Of a stretch of DNA of 64,000 nucleotides, positions 1 to 9,682 are shown one piece after another. A program made the position numbers and the translations under genes. Origin of the DNA: Mesorhabditis belari (taxonomy: Eukaryota > Nematoda > Chromadorea > Rhabditida > Rhabditidae); the NCBI GenBank assembly GCA_958450365.1, contig CAUEEP010000871.1:310001-374000 (forward strand), read 5' to 3'. Position 1 is the first letter of the stretch; every line of letters begins with the position of its first letter. The notes below the pieces were generated by a model. The model did not search any database. It saw only the letters and a list, made by a program, of their open reading frames with translations, and was not told the origin of the DNA.

Positions 1-8
1 GGCTGTAA

Positions 9-1934
9 ATGAAGAAAGAATTCGTTTTTTTGTTTGTGGCTTCACTGGCAAAAATGGTGACAGCAAATGAAGGCCCGTTTGTTTCGATCGATTACTTTGT
101 TCTTTTTTTGTTACCCAACTCGTCTATTGGCTGTTTTTTAGAATGGATGGAAGAGTGCAAGAACCGGAGTGAAAACATTCACATTCATTCGGCTGGTGGC
201 AACTGGAGAAACTTTACGAGCGATGAGACGTCTAAGTAAGCGTGTTTCGCGAAAGCTTTCCCGGGCTCGGCCCGGTGAAAAGCTTGATGAGCTCGGACTC
301 GATCAAGGCTTGCCCGCAGCTATGTTCCGGCCCCTGGCTCAAGGCTTTTTGGTCGCTAGAGACAACCCTTCTCATTTTATCTTCATCACTCAATTACAGT
401 AAATATTTTTGGATCGATCGAACGTTCACGTGCATTGCTGATCCAGACCATTTCGCGCTTGTTCGAGTGGGAGTTTCTTTTTCAGTTTATCCTCAAAAAT
501 GTTTTTCAGATCAACCACAAGATGGATTTTCCCTCAGACACAAAAACTATCACTTGTGGATCGCGGCGTAAATGGGTGTACAAAGGTGAAGTCGTTCTCA
601 ATGTTGGATGCTACACAGGCACACGGGTGAGTTTTTACGTATAGTTAAAGGTATTGCGAAAAAAAGTTGTTAGTAAATCCACGAGAGGGAGCAGGGACAG
701 GAAGCTTTTAGGCAAATTGGATCCAAAAGTCCGAAGAAGAGGAAAAAATTCAAAATTGGATGGCCGAGCATCACGGAGTTAAAGAGGATCAAAAGGATTG
801 GACATGGGGCAGCACCCAGTATAAACAACAAGAGAAAATGCAGAGAATGGCTTCGGAAATCCAAAATCTTTTGGTTAACACCGATAATATGTAAGTTTTA
901 GCTCACGATCAACGCGAAAATGGTTCCTTTCCGTTATACATCCGCCAAATTGGCATCCTTCCATGAAAGTGAATGGCGCGATGGAAGCATGTTTCGTTTA
1001 CCGACCACGGAAGCTGATGCAATCTCGTTCTTCCAACAACGCGGCATCTTGCTTACTACTCGCACATACGCCAACCATCACGTTATGAAGCTATTGCTCA
1101 ATCAGAATCTCCAATGCGGATGTGACAAAACGTCGTGCTGGACAGCGATCGACCTGCGTGTTGCCTCATGGATGGAGAGCACCAAAATCCCGTCTCTCAC
1201 AGCCCTACCATTATTGATGGACTCAAGAGTGGACCTCGATCAATTATTGTGCGAAAGAATTGGAGATGAATCAAAGAACCGCGGTCGACTTCAACAACTA
1301 GCATTCTTTCCGTGGAATATGTGGAAAACTCTTGTTTCATCAATACTCGGTGATGCCACTGGTCCATACATTGTTGGAGCTGTAAGTGAACGATCAATGT
1401 TCAAAATTTATTACTTCAAAATAGATATCGGATGGAGTACGAAAAGATCAGCACCACAAGATCATTTCGATTCTCTCGTCAAAGCTTTCTATTTTCCTGT
1501 TGGAGTTTTTGGTGAAGCGCTATTCCTTTAATTCTTTAACAATCATTCTCTATAGGTCTAGCAACAATTCACAATTCTACGAATGGGTGTTGCAACAAAT
1601 TGCTACGGTATCGATTCCTCATTGATTGAAAATCAAGGGTTATTTTTGTGGATGTATAACAGAAAGGAGCCGTGAAAGATTTCTGAATAAAACTTTGTCT
1701 TGCAATGTTTTCTGTAATTTTCAGAATCAGGAAGCAAGTCGCTGTTCTACCGGCAGACTATCTGAATGCTTGGCTGGAATCAGAGGCCCAGTCACAGGAC
1801 AACTACTACATGAGAACGGCTTTCGTTGGCTTTGGAGACGACAACTCTGTGCTGGAATTTGCGAACTATGTGGTATTTGTCTTTCGTGGTGGCTTTCCGA
1901 ACAGATCAAAGCCTGATGCAAAAGAAGAAATCAG
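9..1934 (+). CDS. Secreted-protein family, copy A (unrecognised; N-terminal and middle exons)
   Basis: I do not recognise this protein. It starts with MKKEFVFLFVASLAKMVTAN, a short basic end plus a hydrophobic core typical of a signal peptide. Readable exons follow: one with EWMEECKNRSENIHIHSAGG and WRNFTSDETSK (~141-238), one with TITCGSRRKWVYKGEVVLN and GCYTGTR (~512-628), one with QNWMAEHHGVKEDQKDWTWG (~715-892), and one with AVLPADYLNAWLESEA and MRTAFVGFGDDNSVLEF (~1725-1934). Introns have GTGAGT- or GTAAGT-type donors and TTTTCAG acceptors. The first intron begins GC where copies C and E have GT, so splicing may be impaired. The 910-1680 intron contains a Merlin element. No terminal exon follows in frame here; the nearest candidate is at 3829-4120. 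The exon phases are my inference, and the copy may be non-functional. Confidence 0.5.
922..1671 (+). mobile_element. Merlin (ISXO2-like DDE) transposon, chimeric copy
   Basis: Both ends carry the same inverted terminus with the core TTCCGTTATACATCC (922-943 and 1650-1671). The left half encodes the N-terminal part of an ISXO2/IS1595-type transposase: EADAISFFQQRGILLTTRTY, then a zinc-ribbon-like CGCDKTSCW, then DLDQLLCERIGDES. The catalytic core seen in the 13335-14298 copy is missing. It is replaced by 1320-1568, which matches spinster-transporter exons. The right end still encodes the transposase tail (FYEWVLQQIATVS-like). The element lies in an intron of the host gene, just after its GTAAGT donor. 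A target-site duplication is not clean (GCGAAAAT versus GTGAAAGA). Confidence 0.8.
1320..1568 (+). pseudogene. Spinster-like transporter exon fragment inside Merlin
   Basis: The reading TLVSSILGDATGPYIVGA, followed by a GTAAGT donor, then PQDHFDSLVKAFYFPVG, matches the truncated spinster paralogue at 44943-45177 nearly base for base, intron included. Because the intron is retained, it is a DNA-level copy and not a cDNA insertion. It lies in the same orientation as the Merlin transposase and replaces its DDE core. Confidence 0.85.
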
Positions 1935-2275
1935 GTCAGACCAGTATTTATTAGGCTGGCGAATAAGTAATGGTGGATTTGCTGGGAGCTGGTCTCAAAC
2001 TTAACCAATCGTTGGTCTTATTCAAAGCGGTATTCAAGAGGAACACAGTAGCGAAGAACATTTGTTGATGCGTTCCGTTTTCAAATTTTTATAAGCCTTT
2101 AAGTGGTACTCAGTCAGCTAGGTACCCAAAAAAGGGTCAAAATCACATTTCAGGATCATTAAATTTTATCCGGGGCTTGGCGACTCGTTGATCCGAGGGT
2201 CGAGGAGTCGACTGGCAACTGTGACCAACTTTTCAACTTTTTTAGCAAAAAGATCTAAAAAGAAGGTGCCACAAA

Positions 2276-2449
2276 ATGGCTCTAGCAGATATTGACGCCG
2301 TTGAAATGCAACCGCCAAGCGGACACGGTGAATCCGATGCCGTATTCAGTTTTTGTCCATATTCAAAAACACACAAGAAAAACGCATCCAAAGCTTGGGT
2401 GTCTACTCGGGAAAATCGTGCCGCGGGAACAAACCTATTTTTAGCCTAG
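2276..2449 (+). other. Small ORF in repeat family R1 (58 codons)
   Basis: An ATG-initiated frame reads MALADIDAVEMQPPSGHGES, continues through a lysine-rich stretch, and stops after GTNLFLA. Related frames occur in the inverted copy (12575-12740, minus) and in part at 6866-6990, where several codons have changed without a stop. I cannot name a family. It may simply be a repeat that happens to be open. Confidence 0.25.
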
Positions 2450-2473
2450 ATTTTTAACCGAAAAATTGACGAA

Positions 2474-2970
2474 ATTGGATTTTGACACTTTTTTCGGTTT
2501 GACCGAGCTCACTTAAATGCTTATCAAAATTTTAAAACCGAACGAATCAAAAAATGGTTTTCGCTACAGTGTTCCTATCAAATGCAATTTTCGAATAAGA
2601 TCAAACTCGTTAAGTTTGGTTTAGTTTGAGACCATCTGCCAGCAAATCCGTCATTACTTGCTAGCCAGCCTAATATTATGGACTAGCTTGTTATAATCAA
2701 GGTCGGGCCGCAAAGCCAAATACTTTGACACTTTTTTCGATCTGTCCGAGCTCAATTAAATGCTTTTAAAAATTTGAAAACCAAACGAATCAAAAAATGG
2801 TTTTCGGAACTGTGTTCCTATTGCATACAGCTTACGAATAAGTCCAAACGCGTTAAGATTGGTTAGGTTTGAGACCATCTGCAAGCAAATCCGTCATCAC
2901 TTCTTAGCCAGCCTAATATTATGGCCTAGCTTCTTATAATCAACGTCGAGCCCTAAACCTAAATAGACTC
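2474..2970 (+). repeat. R1 repeat: tandem duplication of a ~250-bp unit
   Basis: Two diverged units (about 2474-2725 and 2727-2970) each contain a TTTGACACTTTTTTCG-like start, AAAAAATGGTTTTCG, and an end with GAGACCATCTGC and GCCAGCCTAATATTATGG. Single units recur at 7015-7250, 12290-12560 (minus) and 39938-40025. I see no coding capacity or terminal structure that would assign the repeat to a transposon class. Confidence 0.8.
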
Positions 2971-3144
2971 TTGAAAATTAAATCATAGGTTTTCTTGAAC
3001 AGTCCCTAGTAAACGGTTATGAATGCTTATCAATAGAAAATCTAATTTTGACTGAAATAAAACAAAAGCACGTTAGGATCAGGCCGGGATCGCGCCTGGC
3101 TTTTTACAACCCTGCTTACAATGGTTTGAGAAATTTCTGGTGTT

Positions 3145-3735
3145 TTGGTGGTTGCGGGGCCGCCTATATTTTTGATTTTTTCACTTTTCTTGGGGTAATC
3201 GAGAGCGCCGAGCACGAATTTGACAGTTTTAGAATAGGTTTTTAAATCGAAAAGCCGACATTTCGACACGTTGAAATCTACACTTTTCTTGAACTTTAAA
3301 TGCAACCTTAAATTCGTGTACTATCGACTATTGGGGCACTTCTCAAGGTCAAAACTAGACCCAAAATCATTTTTAACCACTAAATATTGATTTTCTAACT
3401 TAGATTGACTGGTAGAGAGGCAAAACAAATTGAAAACATATTTTTTTGAGATTTTGGCTCATGTGGACCAAATGGTCGAAACTTGAAAAAATTTTTTTAT
3501 TTCGCTTCAATTTGAGCAGTAACGTAATTAGTAGGTTAAATATACACTTTGGTGCCGCAAAACTGGACTTAAACTCATTTTCGCAAGCTCTCGTTGTGTT
3601 TTTCGGAATCTACGCATAGAGCTACCCGAGAAAAAGCGGTTTTGAAAACAAAAGGTGCCCCCCTTCCCAACCCGAGTAGCGCCACAGAAAATTGGAAAAT
3701 CAAAAATATAGGTGGCCCCCCAACGATCAAAGTAC
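3145..3735. mobile_element. Foldback (long-TIR) element, FB family
   Basis: The left end GGTGGTTGCGGGGCCGCC and the right end ATATAGGTGGCCCCCCAAC are imperfect inverted copies. This copy has lost the right subterminal part that is present at 7422-8110. The interior (AATTGACTGGTAGAGAGG, TTTTTCGGAATCTACGCATA) is shared by all copies. I see no transposase, so it is non-autonomous. Confidence 0.7.
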
Positions 3736-3828
3736 CAAACTTCTTTAAATTTTTTTGCCTTAAAACTGGAGCTGTCAATCACTCGTCAGAGTCAGAATTG
3801 AGATAATACTTTATTTTAGTCGTTACTT

Positions 3829-4120
3829 TCAAGACCGTTTCCAATGGCGAGAACGTCACGACGGGATCCAATCGCTAGCAGAGCTTGCAGCGACTTATGG
3901 TGATAAATGGGAAGGACGTGGCGACATTGTGACTGTTTTTCGAAAGGGAGCAAGTCACAAAACGTGCACCTATCTCTATGGAGCATCTGGTGATTGGATG
4001 ATTTCTGAGGTGAAGACGTGGAGTCGGCCATGTTGGGCTGATTGTGGAGATGTTGTGTTGGGGGGATGGCCATGTCTACGTGGATGTGGAGATGTTTGTG
4101 TTGTGCATTTAATGGCTTGA
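3829..4120 (+). CDS. Secreted-protein family terminal exon, expanded copy
   Basis: The open frame begins RYFQDRFQWRERHDGIQSLA, continues through KWEGRGDIVTVFRKG, TCTYLYGASGDWMISEV and KTWSRPC, and ends GCGDVCVVHLMA-stop. An AATAAA signal lies ~11 bp after the stop, which supports a real 3' end. Unlike the seven other copies, it has an in-frame insertion between the cysteines (CWADCGDVVLGGWPCLR), apparently a local duplication of the GCGDV segment. It probably belongs to the MKKEF family, but the link across the R1 and FB repeats is inference. Confidence 0.5.
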
Positions 4121-4242
4121 TATCGTTTGAATAAAGGAATTCATGGAAAAGATTCCAAGTAACGCAAGAGAACAAGAAAGAAGAAATGCGGCCTTAAAAA
4201 AAGTCCTTAAATTTTAAAATGATTTTTCGCTGCGTGCAGCGT

Positions 4243-4384
4243 GCAGCGACTTATGGTGATAAATGGGAAGGACGTGTCGACATTGTGACTGTTTTTCGAA
4301 AAGGAGCAAATCACGAAACGTGCACGTATCCCTATGGAGCCTCTGGTGACTGGATGATTTCTGAGGTAAAGATGTGGAGTTACC
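4243..4384 (+). pseudogene. Secreted-family terminal exon, truncated copy
   Basis: A second copy directly downstream of the first reads AATYGDKWEGRVDIVTVFRK and then DWMISEVKMWSYP. It stops matching where the R3 repeat starts (~4385). It has lost the cysteine-rich tail and the poly(A) signal. Confidence 0.75.
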
Positions 4385-4612
4385 CATTAAAAACTTGTCT
4401 AAAGGCTGGTCACTCAAAAAGTGACCAAATCACTTCAGCTGAAGAAATCTCGTATTTTTTACCTGAAACCCACTGTGATTTTTTTATCGAAATCTTTTGA
4501 AATATGGACAAATTTATCAAAAAATCTGGGAAGAATTTATGGCTTGGTTTTCGAGAAATCACCGTGCAAACTTTTTCCGAGAACTTTCTTTCCAACCTAA
4601 TACCACTTTGTT
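4385..4612 (-). mobile_element. R3 repeat (mariner-like MITE)
   Basis: On the minus strand it begins TTAGGTTGGAAAGAAAGTTC and ends near GACAAGTTTTTAATGGG. It contains the small palindrome GTCACTTTTTGAGTGACC. Other copies are at 21955-22175, 22887-23100, 41815-42055 and 60190-60420. The TTAGGTTG start resembles mariner termini in this window, but there is no coding sequence. Confidence 0.65.
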
Positions 4613-4631
4613 TGATGTACTGAAGTAACTG

Positions 4632-5607
4632 TTAGGTTGTCCGGAATGAAAATACCCTTTTAATGAAAAACAAATTTATTTCCACAAAAAGAAAACCATG
4701 CGCTTCAATCCAAAAGATATTCTCTGTTGTTGGCAATAGTCTTTCTCCATTTTTCTTTCAAATCTCGGATCCCTTTGCTGAAGAAGTACTGAGGCTGCAA
4801 GTCGAAGTATTGGCCTACCCAAATTCGGACTTCGTCTTGGTCCTTGAAGTGTTTATCGGACAGGAATTGCTTCATAGATCGAAATAAGTGGTAGTCTGAG
4901 GGTGCCAGATCTGGAATATACGGCGGATGCGGGAGACATTCCCTTCCTCGTGTTTTTCCTGCGTCTTCTTTGCTGTGTGTGGGCGCGCGTTATCTTGCAG
5001 ATCTCTCCCAGTCTTGATTCTTGAGAGCCTGGTCTAATCATTCCAGCTGTTGTACATATAGATCTGAGGTGACTTTGAGAAGGTAGAACCTCAAAGTGTA
5101 TAAGACCACGGGAATTCCACCAAACAGATAACCTGATCTTTCTTCCCTGCGGCTCACGGTGTGGCGTCGTTTTTGGCTGTTCTCCTTGACTATACCACTG
5201 CCGCTTTTGCGATGGGTTATCGTAGTAAATCCATTTTTCTTCGACCGTCACAATAGTGTCCCAAAAACCTCGATTTTTTTGCTTGACGAAGAAGAATACC
5301 AACCATAGTCACTCGAGAAGCTTTATTAGCGTCACTAAGTTGATGGGATACCCATTTTCCGACGAGATTCGCTTTAGCCAAACGATGTAAATGGTCCCCA
5401 ATAGTTGTGCGGCCTACAGCAAACATCGTTGCAAGTCCCGAGTTGACAAGGTTGGACCATCTTCTATGGCTGCTCGAAGATCGTCATCGTTGAGCGCTGG
5501 AGGGGGGTGACCACGTCCTCGACCCTGCAGAGTTTCGTCTCCTTCTCTAAATCGTCGAAACCATTTTTTACAAGCTTCCTCTAAATAAGCAGCTCATCTA
5601 AAATTGT
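4632..5607 (-). mobile_element. mariner transposon, decayed
   Basis: The 3' terminus TTAGGTTGTCCGGAATG is at 4632. Minus-strand frames encode pieces of a Tc1/mariner DD34D transposase: KWFRRFREGDETLQG (start side), TIGDHLHRLAKANLVGKWV, EEKWIYYDNPSQKRQW and LSVWWNSRGLIHFEVLPSQS. Then the reading is broken by frameshifts. The N-terminus and the other terminus are missing because a Merlin-type MITE abuts at 5608. Confidence 0.85.
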
Positions 5608-5809
5608 GGTACTTGTCGGTTATACATCCGCAGAGACTCATCTCGGTTAAGCAAGGAGCTGACAACTAGTAAGGGGTGATGTTCAGTGAAGTAGAGTGCT
5701 CGCCTGAAGTGATCAGTCGATCAGTCGAACGAGAATCGATAACTGAGAAGACTGGCATGAAGCTGCTCATCCGAGATGAGTCTTTGTGGATGTATAACCG
5801 ACAAGTACC
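5608..5809. mobile_element. Merlin-related MITE (202 bp)
   Basis: Both ends carry GGTACTTGTCGGTTATACATCC-type inverted repeats extending ~38 bp with few mismatches. The position and core (GTTATACATCC) match the Merlin terminus seen at 922 and 13335, so a Merlin transposase could plausibly mobilise it. It carries no coding sequence. A second degenerate copy lies at 36847-37016. Confidence 0.75.
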
Positions 5810-6097
5810 CTTTATTCAATACCAGCAGAAAACGCTCACTAACGTCCACGTTTTCCACACAATCTAAGTCCCGCCCCTTTTTGCCAATCGCCGCGTACAG
5901 AGGGACGGGCGGACAAACGTCTCTTCTGCTTGATATATACTACCATATTTATTCTAATTGAGGCACAGTCTCCAATAGAAGCAATTTGAGGAAAAGGGTT
6001 GAAAAATAGAAGCAAATGTGCTTCTATTTTTTGACCTACCGTATTCTACCTTTCACCTACCGTATTCAAACTATTCAACCTTTTCACCTACCGTATT

Positions 6098-6153
6098 CAA
6101 CCTACCGTATTCTAATAAAAGCAGATGTGCTTCTATTAGAATACGGTAGGTTG
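6098..6153. repeat. Perfect 20-bp palindrome with repeated CTACCGTATTC words
   Basis: Positions 6098-6117 (CAACCTACCGTATTCTAATA) are the exact reverse complement of 6134-6153, with a 16-bp loop. The word CTACCGTATTC recurs three more times just upstream (6036-6096), next to a second hairpin, AGAAGCAAATGTGCTTCT. It may be the end of a MITE related to the TACCGTA family. Confidence 0.8.
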
Positions 6154-6299
6154 ATGCAAGAGAAATCTCGGTTTTTTATAAACATTAAATTTAATCAAAA
6201 TTTCTTTAGATAACAATTTATTCCAAAAAAATAAGCATCATGGTTATCTATGGTTATCTATGACATCCCTCCAATGATTCTATAACATCCCTCCAACGT

Positions 6300-6862
6300 T
6301 GCTCAGATTGCGGATCCTCTTATTGAAGAACTCTTGATTCTGTGATTGAAAGTAGTCGTTCATCCAAATCTCCATGGTCTTTCCGATTATTTTCAAATGA
6401 AAATTGTTGATTGATCACATTGGAGATGTTTGGCAAGCTCTCGGGCAGTTTGCATTGGATCGGCTTCAATAATTTGTTCCAATTCATTATTATCGTTCGC
6501 TGCCGAGCGATGCCCATGTGGTTCGTCTTCAAGTGATTCAATACCTTCTCGGAATCGGGCAAACTAGAGCTGGCAGGATCTTTCGGTCATAACTTGTTCT
6601 CCAAAAGCGGAACGGCAATGACGATGTGATTCGGCAGCGCTTTTGCTCATCTAGAAATCGTAGAGAAGACACAGGCGCACAACATACTTTTGATCCACCA
6701 TGATCTAAAGCAATTATTAATTAAAAGGTAAAAGCTCTGAATTAGAAAAAGCGTAAAATAAAGTAAATATCTAAGAGTATAAATATACAAGGAAAATCTA
6801 ATAAGATTGCTGATTAAAAAATAGAAAATTTTATACCGACCTAAATTTCTTTTGCATCAAGC
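6300..6862 (-). mobile_element. mariner N-terminal remnant
   Basis: It is homologous to 61373-61872. Minus-strand frames read FKMSKSAAES-like and FGEQVMTERS at the start side, then LEDEPHGH and NNELEQIIEADPMQT with frameshifts. The terminus at ~6862 (TTTGCATCAAGCT) is a mutated TTAGGTTGGTGCAAAAG. The C-terminal two thirds are absent. Confidence 0.75.
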
Positions 6863-6865
6863 TGA

Positions 6866-7300
6866 CGGTGAATCCGATGCCGTATTCAGTTTTTGTCCAT
6901 ATTCAAAAACACACAAGAAGAACGGATCCAAAGTTGAGGTGTCTACTCGGGAAACTCGTGCCGCGGGAGCAAACATATTTTTAGCCTAGATTTTTAACCA
7001 AAAAATTGTCGAAATGTGACTTTGACACTTTTTTCGATCGGACCGGCTCACTTAAATGCTTTTAAAGATTTTAAAACCGAACGACTCAAAAAATGGTTTT
7101 CGCTAGTGTGTTCCTATTGAATACTGCTTTCGAATAAGATCAAACTCGTTAAGATTGGTTTAGTTTGAGACCATCTGCCAGCAAATCCGTCATTACTTGT
7201 TAGCCAGCCTAATATTATGGACTAGCTTCTTATAATCAAGGTCTATGGAAATGAAATTATAGGTGTTCTTAAACAGGTCCGAGTAAACGGTTATGAATAC
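6866..7300 (+). repeat. R1 repeat copy
   Basis: It starts with GGTGAATCCGATGCCGTATT, as at 2323, and runs through one ~250-bp unit to the TTATAATCAAGGTC end. It then runs into the FB-flanking sequence. It contains the partial small ORF with TRETRAAGANIFLA. Confidence 0.75.
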
Positions 7301-7421
7301 TTATAAATAAAAAATGTAATTTTGACTGAAATAAAATCAAAAGCACGTTAGGATCAAGCCGGGATCGGCCCTGGCTTTTTTCGGCACAACCTACAATGGC
7401 TTGAGAAACTTCTGGTGTTTT

Positions 7422-8110
7422 GGTGGTTGGGGGGCCACCTATATTTTTGATTTTTCCACTTTTCTTGGAGTAATCGTGGACGCTGAGCACGAATTTGACA
7501 GATTTAGAATAAGTTCTCAATCGAAAAGCCGAAATTTCGACACGTTGAAAACGACACTTTTTTGCACTTTAAATGCAACTTTAAATTTGTGTACTTAAGC
7601 TGTACACTATTAGGGCACTGCTCAAGGTCAAAACTAGAGCCAAAATCATTTTTAACCACTAAATATTCATTTTTTTAACTTAAATTGACTGGTAGAGAGG
7701 TAAAACCAATTGAAAAAATATTTTTTGAGATCTTGACTCATATGGGGGACCAAATGGTCGAAATTTGGAAAAAATACTTTTTTTATTTCAGTCGGTTAAA
7801 TTATGCACTGTGGGAGCCCCAAAATTGGACTTAAACTCATTCTGCCAAGCTATAGTTGTGTTTTTCGGAATCTACGCATAAAGCTACCCGAGGAGGAGTG
7901 ATTTTGAAGAGAAAAGTGCCCCGCTTCCCAACATGAACAGCGCCTAGATGTGTAATTTTAAACGTGTCGAAATGTTGGTTTTTCAATGAAATGCTAAAAA
8001 TTTTTGTTTATTCGTTTATTATCTTATGATAAAAATGACAAATTCGTGCTCAGCGCTCTCGACTACCTCTAGAAAACTGGGAAATCAAAAATATAGGTGG
8101 CCCTCCAACC
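7422..8110. mobile_element. Foldback element, most complete FB copy (~690 bp)
   Basis: The left end GGTGGTTGGGGGGCCACCTA and right end TAGGTGGCCCTCCAACC pair as inverted repeats. Pairing continues inward through ATTTTTGATTTT..CCA and GCTGAGCACGAATTTGACA for roughly 110 bp. The interior has no long ORF. Its right flank is the intron sequence that precedes terminal exons at 3780 and 9610, which puts the insertion in an intron of the secreted family. Confidence 0.8.
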
Positions 8111-8377
8111 ATCAAAGTACCAAACTTCTTTACATTTCTTTGCTTTAAAGCTTTAGCTGGCGATCACTAGTCAGAGTCAGAATTGAGACAATACTTTATT
8201 TTAGTCGTTACTTTCAAGATGATTTGAAATGTATATAACGACACAATCCAATCGGGATCCAATCGCTATGGATCCAATTCAAGAGGAACATGCCACTATG
8301 GAATCAGAAGCACTCCATTTGCCTCAATGTTTAGTAAAGACTACGATCATGAACAGGAAATAAGGCAAATGTTTAAT

Positions 8378-8567
8378 TACCGTTTTTTCTCTAATAGTAG
8401 TGTACCGCGGCGAGTCGAGTTGGTGACTATTTTACGGTTTCCAAGCTTTTGCAGAAGCTCAACACTCAAATACCCTAAAAGATCGATAGGTTCTAATAAG
8501 CGGTTCTCGAGATTTCGAGGAATTTAGGCGACGCTCAGTGTGCACTACTATTAGAGAGAATACGGTA
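8378..8567. mobile_element. TACCGTA-type MITE
   Basis: The ends TACCGTTTTTTCTCTAATAG and CTATTAGAGAGAATACGGTA are inverted repeats of ~30 bp. The interior has GATCGATAGGTTCTGATAAG-like and GGTTCTCGAGATTTCGAGGA. The left flank (GATGCCACTATGGAATCAGA..GGAAATAAGG) also precedes the copy at 15715. The two copies are therefore one insertion that was later duplicated with its host sequence. Confidence 0.85.
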
Positions 8568-9342
8568 TTTACACAATAGTTTTCAAACTATTTTGCTGAT
8601 GAAAACGAAAATTGGCCCGAAAATGGCGTGATCAACCGGAATTATCGTCCGAGAATTTGGTTTGTTTTGTTTATTGTTTATTTTAGTCTATCGTATATCT
8701 CCGAATAAAAGACCGAAGACTATTAAGAAAGAAATAGAAGACTATTAAGAAGAATAAAAGAGCGCTTCGAATAGAAGACGAGATCTAGAGGGTGATCGAA
8801 AAAAGAGAAGACCAGGTTGAATATAACACGATCTTTTATTCAAAGTATCACTTTTTTCTATTTTTTTCTAAAATGATTGTATCCGAAATAAGAAAAGTCA
8901 ACCCGAAAGTGTAGTTTTAGTCCGTTTCGTCTTTTTTTTGAGATTTTATTGCGTTACTAATTTTTCTTTCTTAGGTAATGTCGAATTCAACAAGCTCTAA
9001 GAGCAAAAGTCAAGCGAAAGGCCTACTCATTTTCATTCAAACTCGAAGCTTTTCGTTTTTAGAAACGAAAAAGAAACTAAAGGAAGCGGCTGATCGATGG
9101 TTTGATGTTATTTTTTTACTCAATTTTTACATTTTTAAGTTTTAAAGGAAGCTGAATGGAATCTTTTTCATGTATTCCTTTATTCAAACGATAATAAACT
9201 TTTACTTAAGTGAAGGTATAATTATCTGGAGCAGTGTACATGAAAAGCCTTATTTTAAAATTTAGGGATTTTGTTTTAAGGCCACATTTCTTTTTTCCTT
9301 TTTTCTTACGTTACTTGGAATCTTTTTCATGAATTCATTTAT
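8568..9342. other. Gene-free stretch
   Basis: There is no supported gene. It contains the segment GGCGTGATCAACCGGAATTA shared with 15970, purine-rich GAAGACTATTAAGAA repeats (8710-8790), and the 3' flank of the terminal exon at 9343 (AATAAA-type signals read on the minus strand). Confidence 0.6.
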
Positions 9343-9608
9343 TCAAGCAGTCAAATGCGCAACACAAACAGCTCCACATCCAAGATCTCCACATGGCCGA
9401 CTCCACGTCTTCACCTCAGAAATCATCCAATCACCAGATGCTCCATAGAGATAAGTGCACGTTTTGTCATATGCTCCTTTTCGAAAAACAGTCACAATGT
9501 CCACACGTCCTTCCCATTTATCACCATGAGTCGCTACACGGTCGGCTAGCAATTGGATCCCGTTGTGGCGTTGTGTCGATTTCAAGATGTCTTGAAAGTA
9601 ACGACTAA
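9343..9608 (-). CDS. Secreted-family terminal exon copy
   Basis: The minus-strand frame reads RYFQDILKSTQRHNGIQLLA, RVDIVTVFRKGAYDKTC, LYGASGDWMISEVKTWSRPC and GCGAVCVAHLTA-stop. GAATAAA lies just beyond the stop. One cysteine-flanking change (GCGDV to GCGAV) distinguishes it. No N-terminal exons are close by, because an FB element and a Tc1 transposon intervene. Confidence 0.5.
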
Positions 9609-9682
9609 AATAAAGTATTATCTCAACTCTGACTCTAACTAGTGATTGACAGCTCCAGCTTTAAGGCAAAGAAATTTAAAGA

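Larger units (their letters stand above)
1..2726. repeat. Inverted duplication 1, left arm
   Basis: This segment reads as the reverse complement of 12288-15220; position 1 pairs with 15220, so the arm continues off the left edge of the window. The arms carry scattered substitutions, including amino-acid changes in the shared gene, and differ in the middle of their Merlin element. They are therefore not identical copies. The inner edge at 2726 falls on the junction between two tandem ~250-bp units, after which the arms diverge abruptly. Confidence 0.9.

Noticed and set aside
5608..5809. The repeated GATCAGTCGATCAG motifs as an att site or replication origin
   Set aside because: The long inverted ends explain the structure as a MITE.
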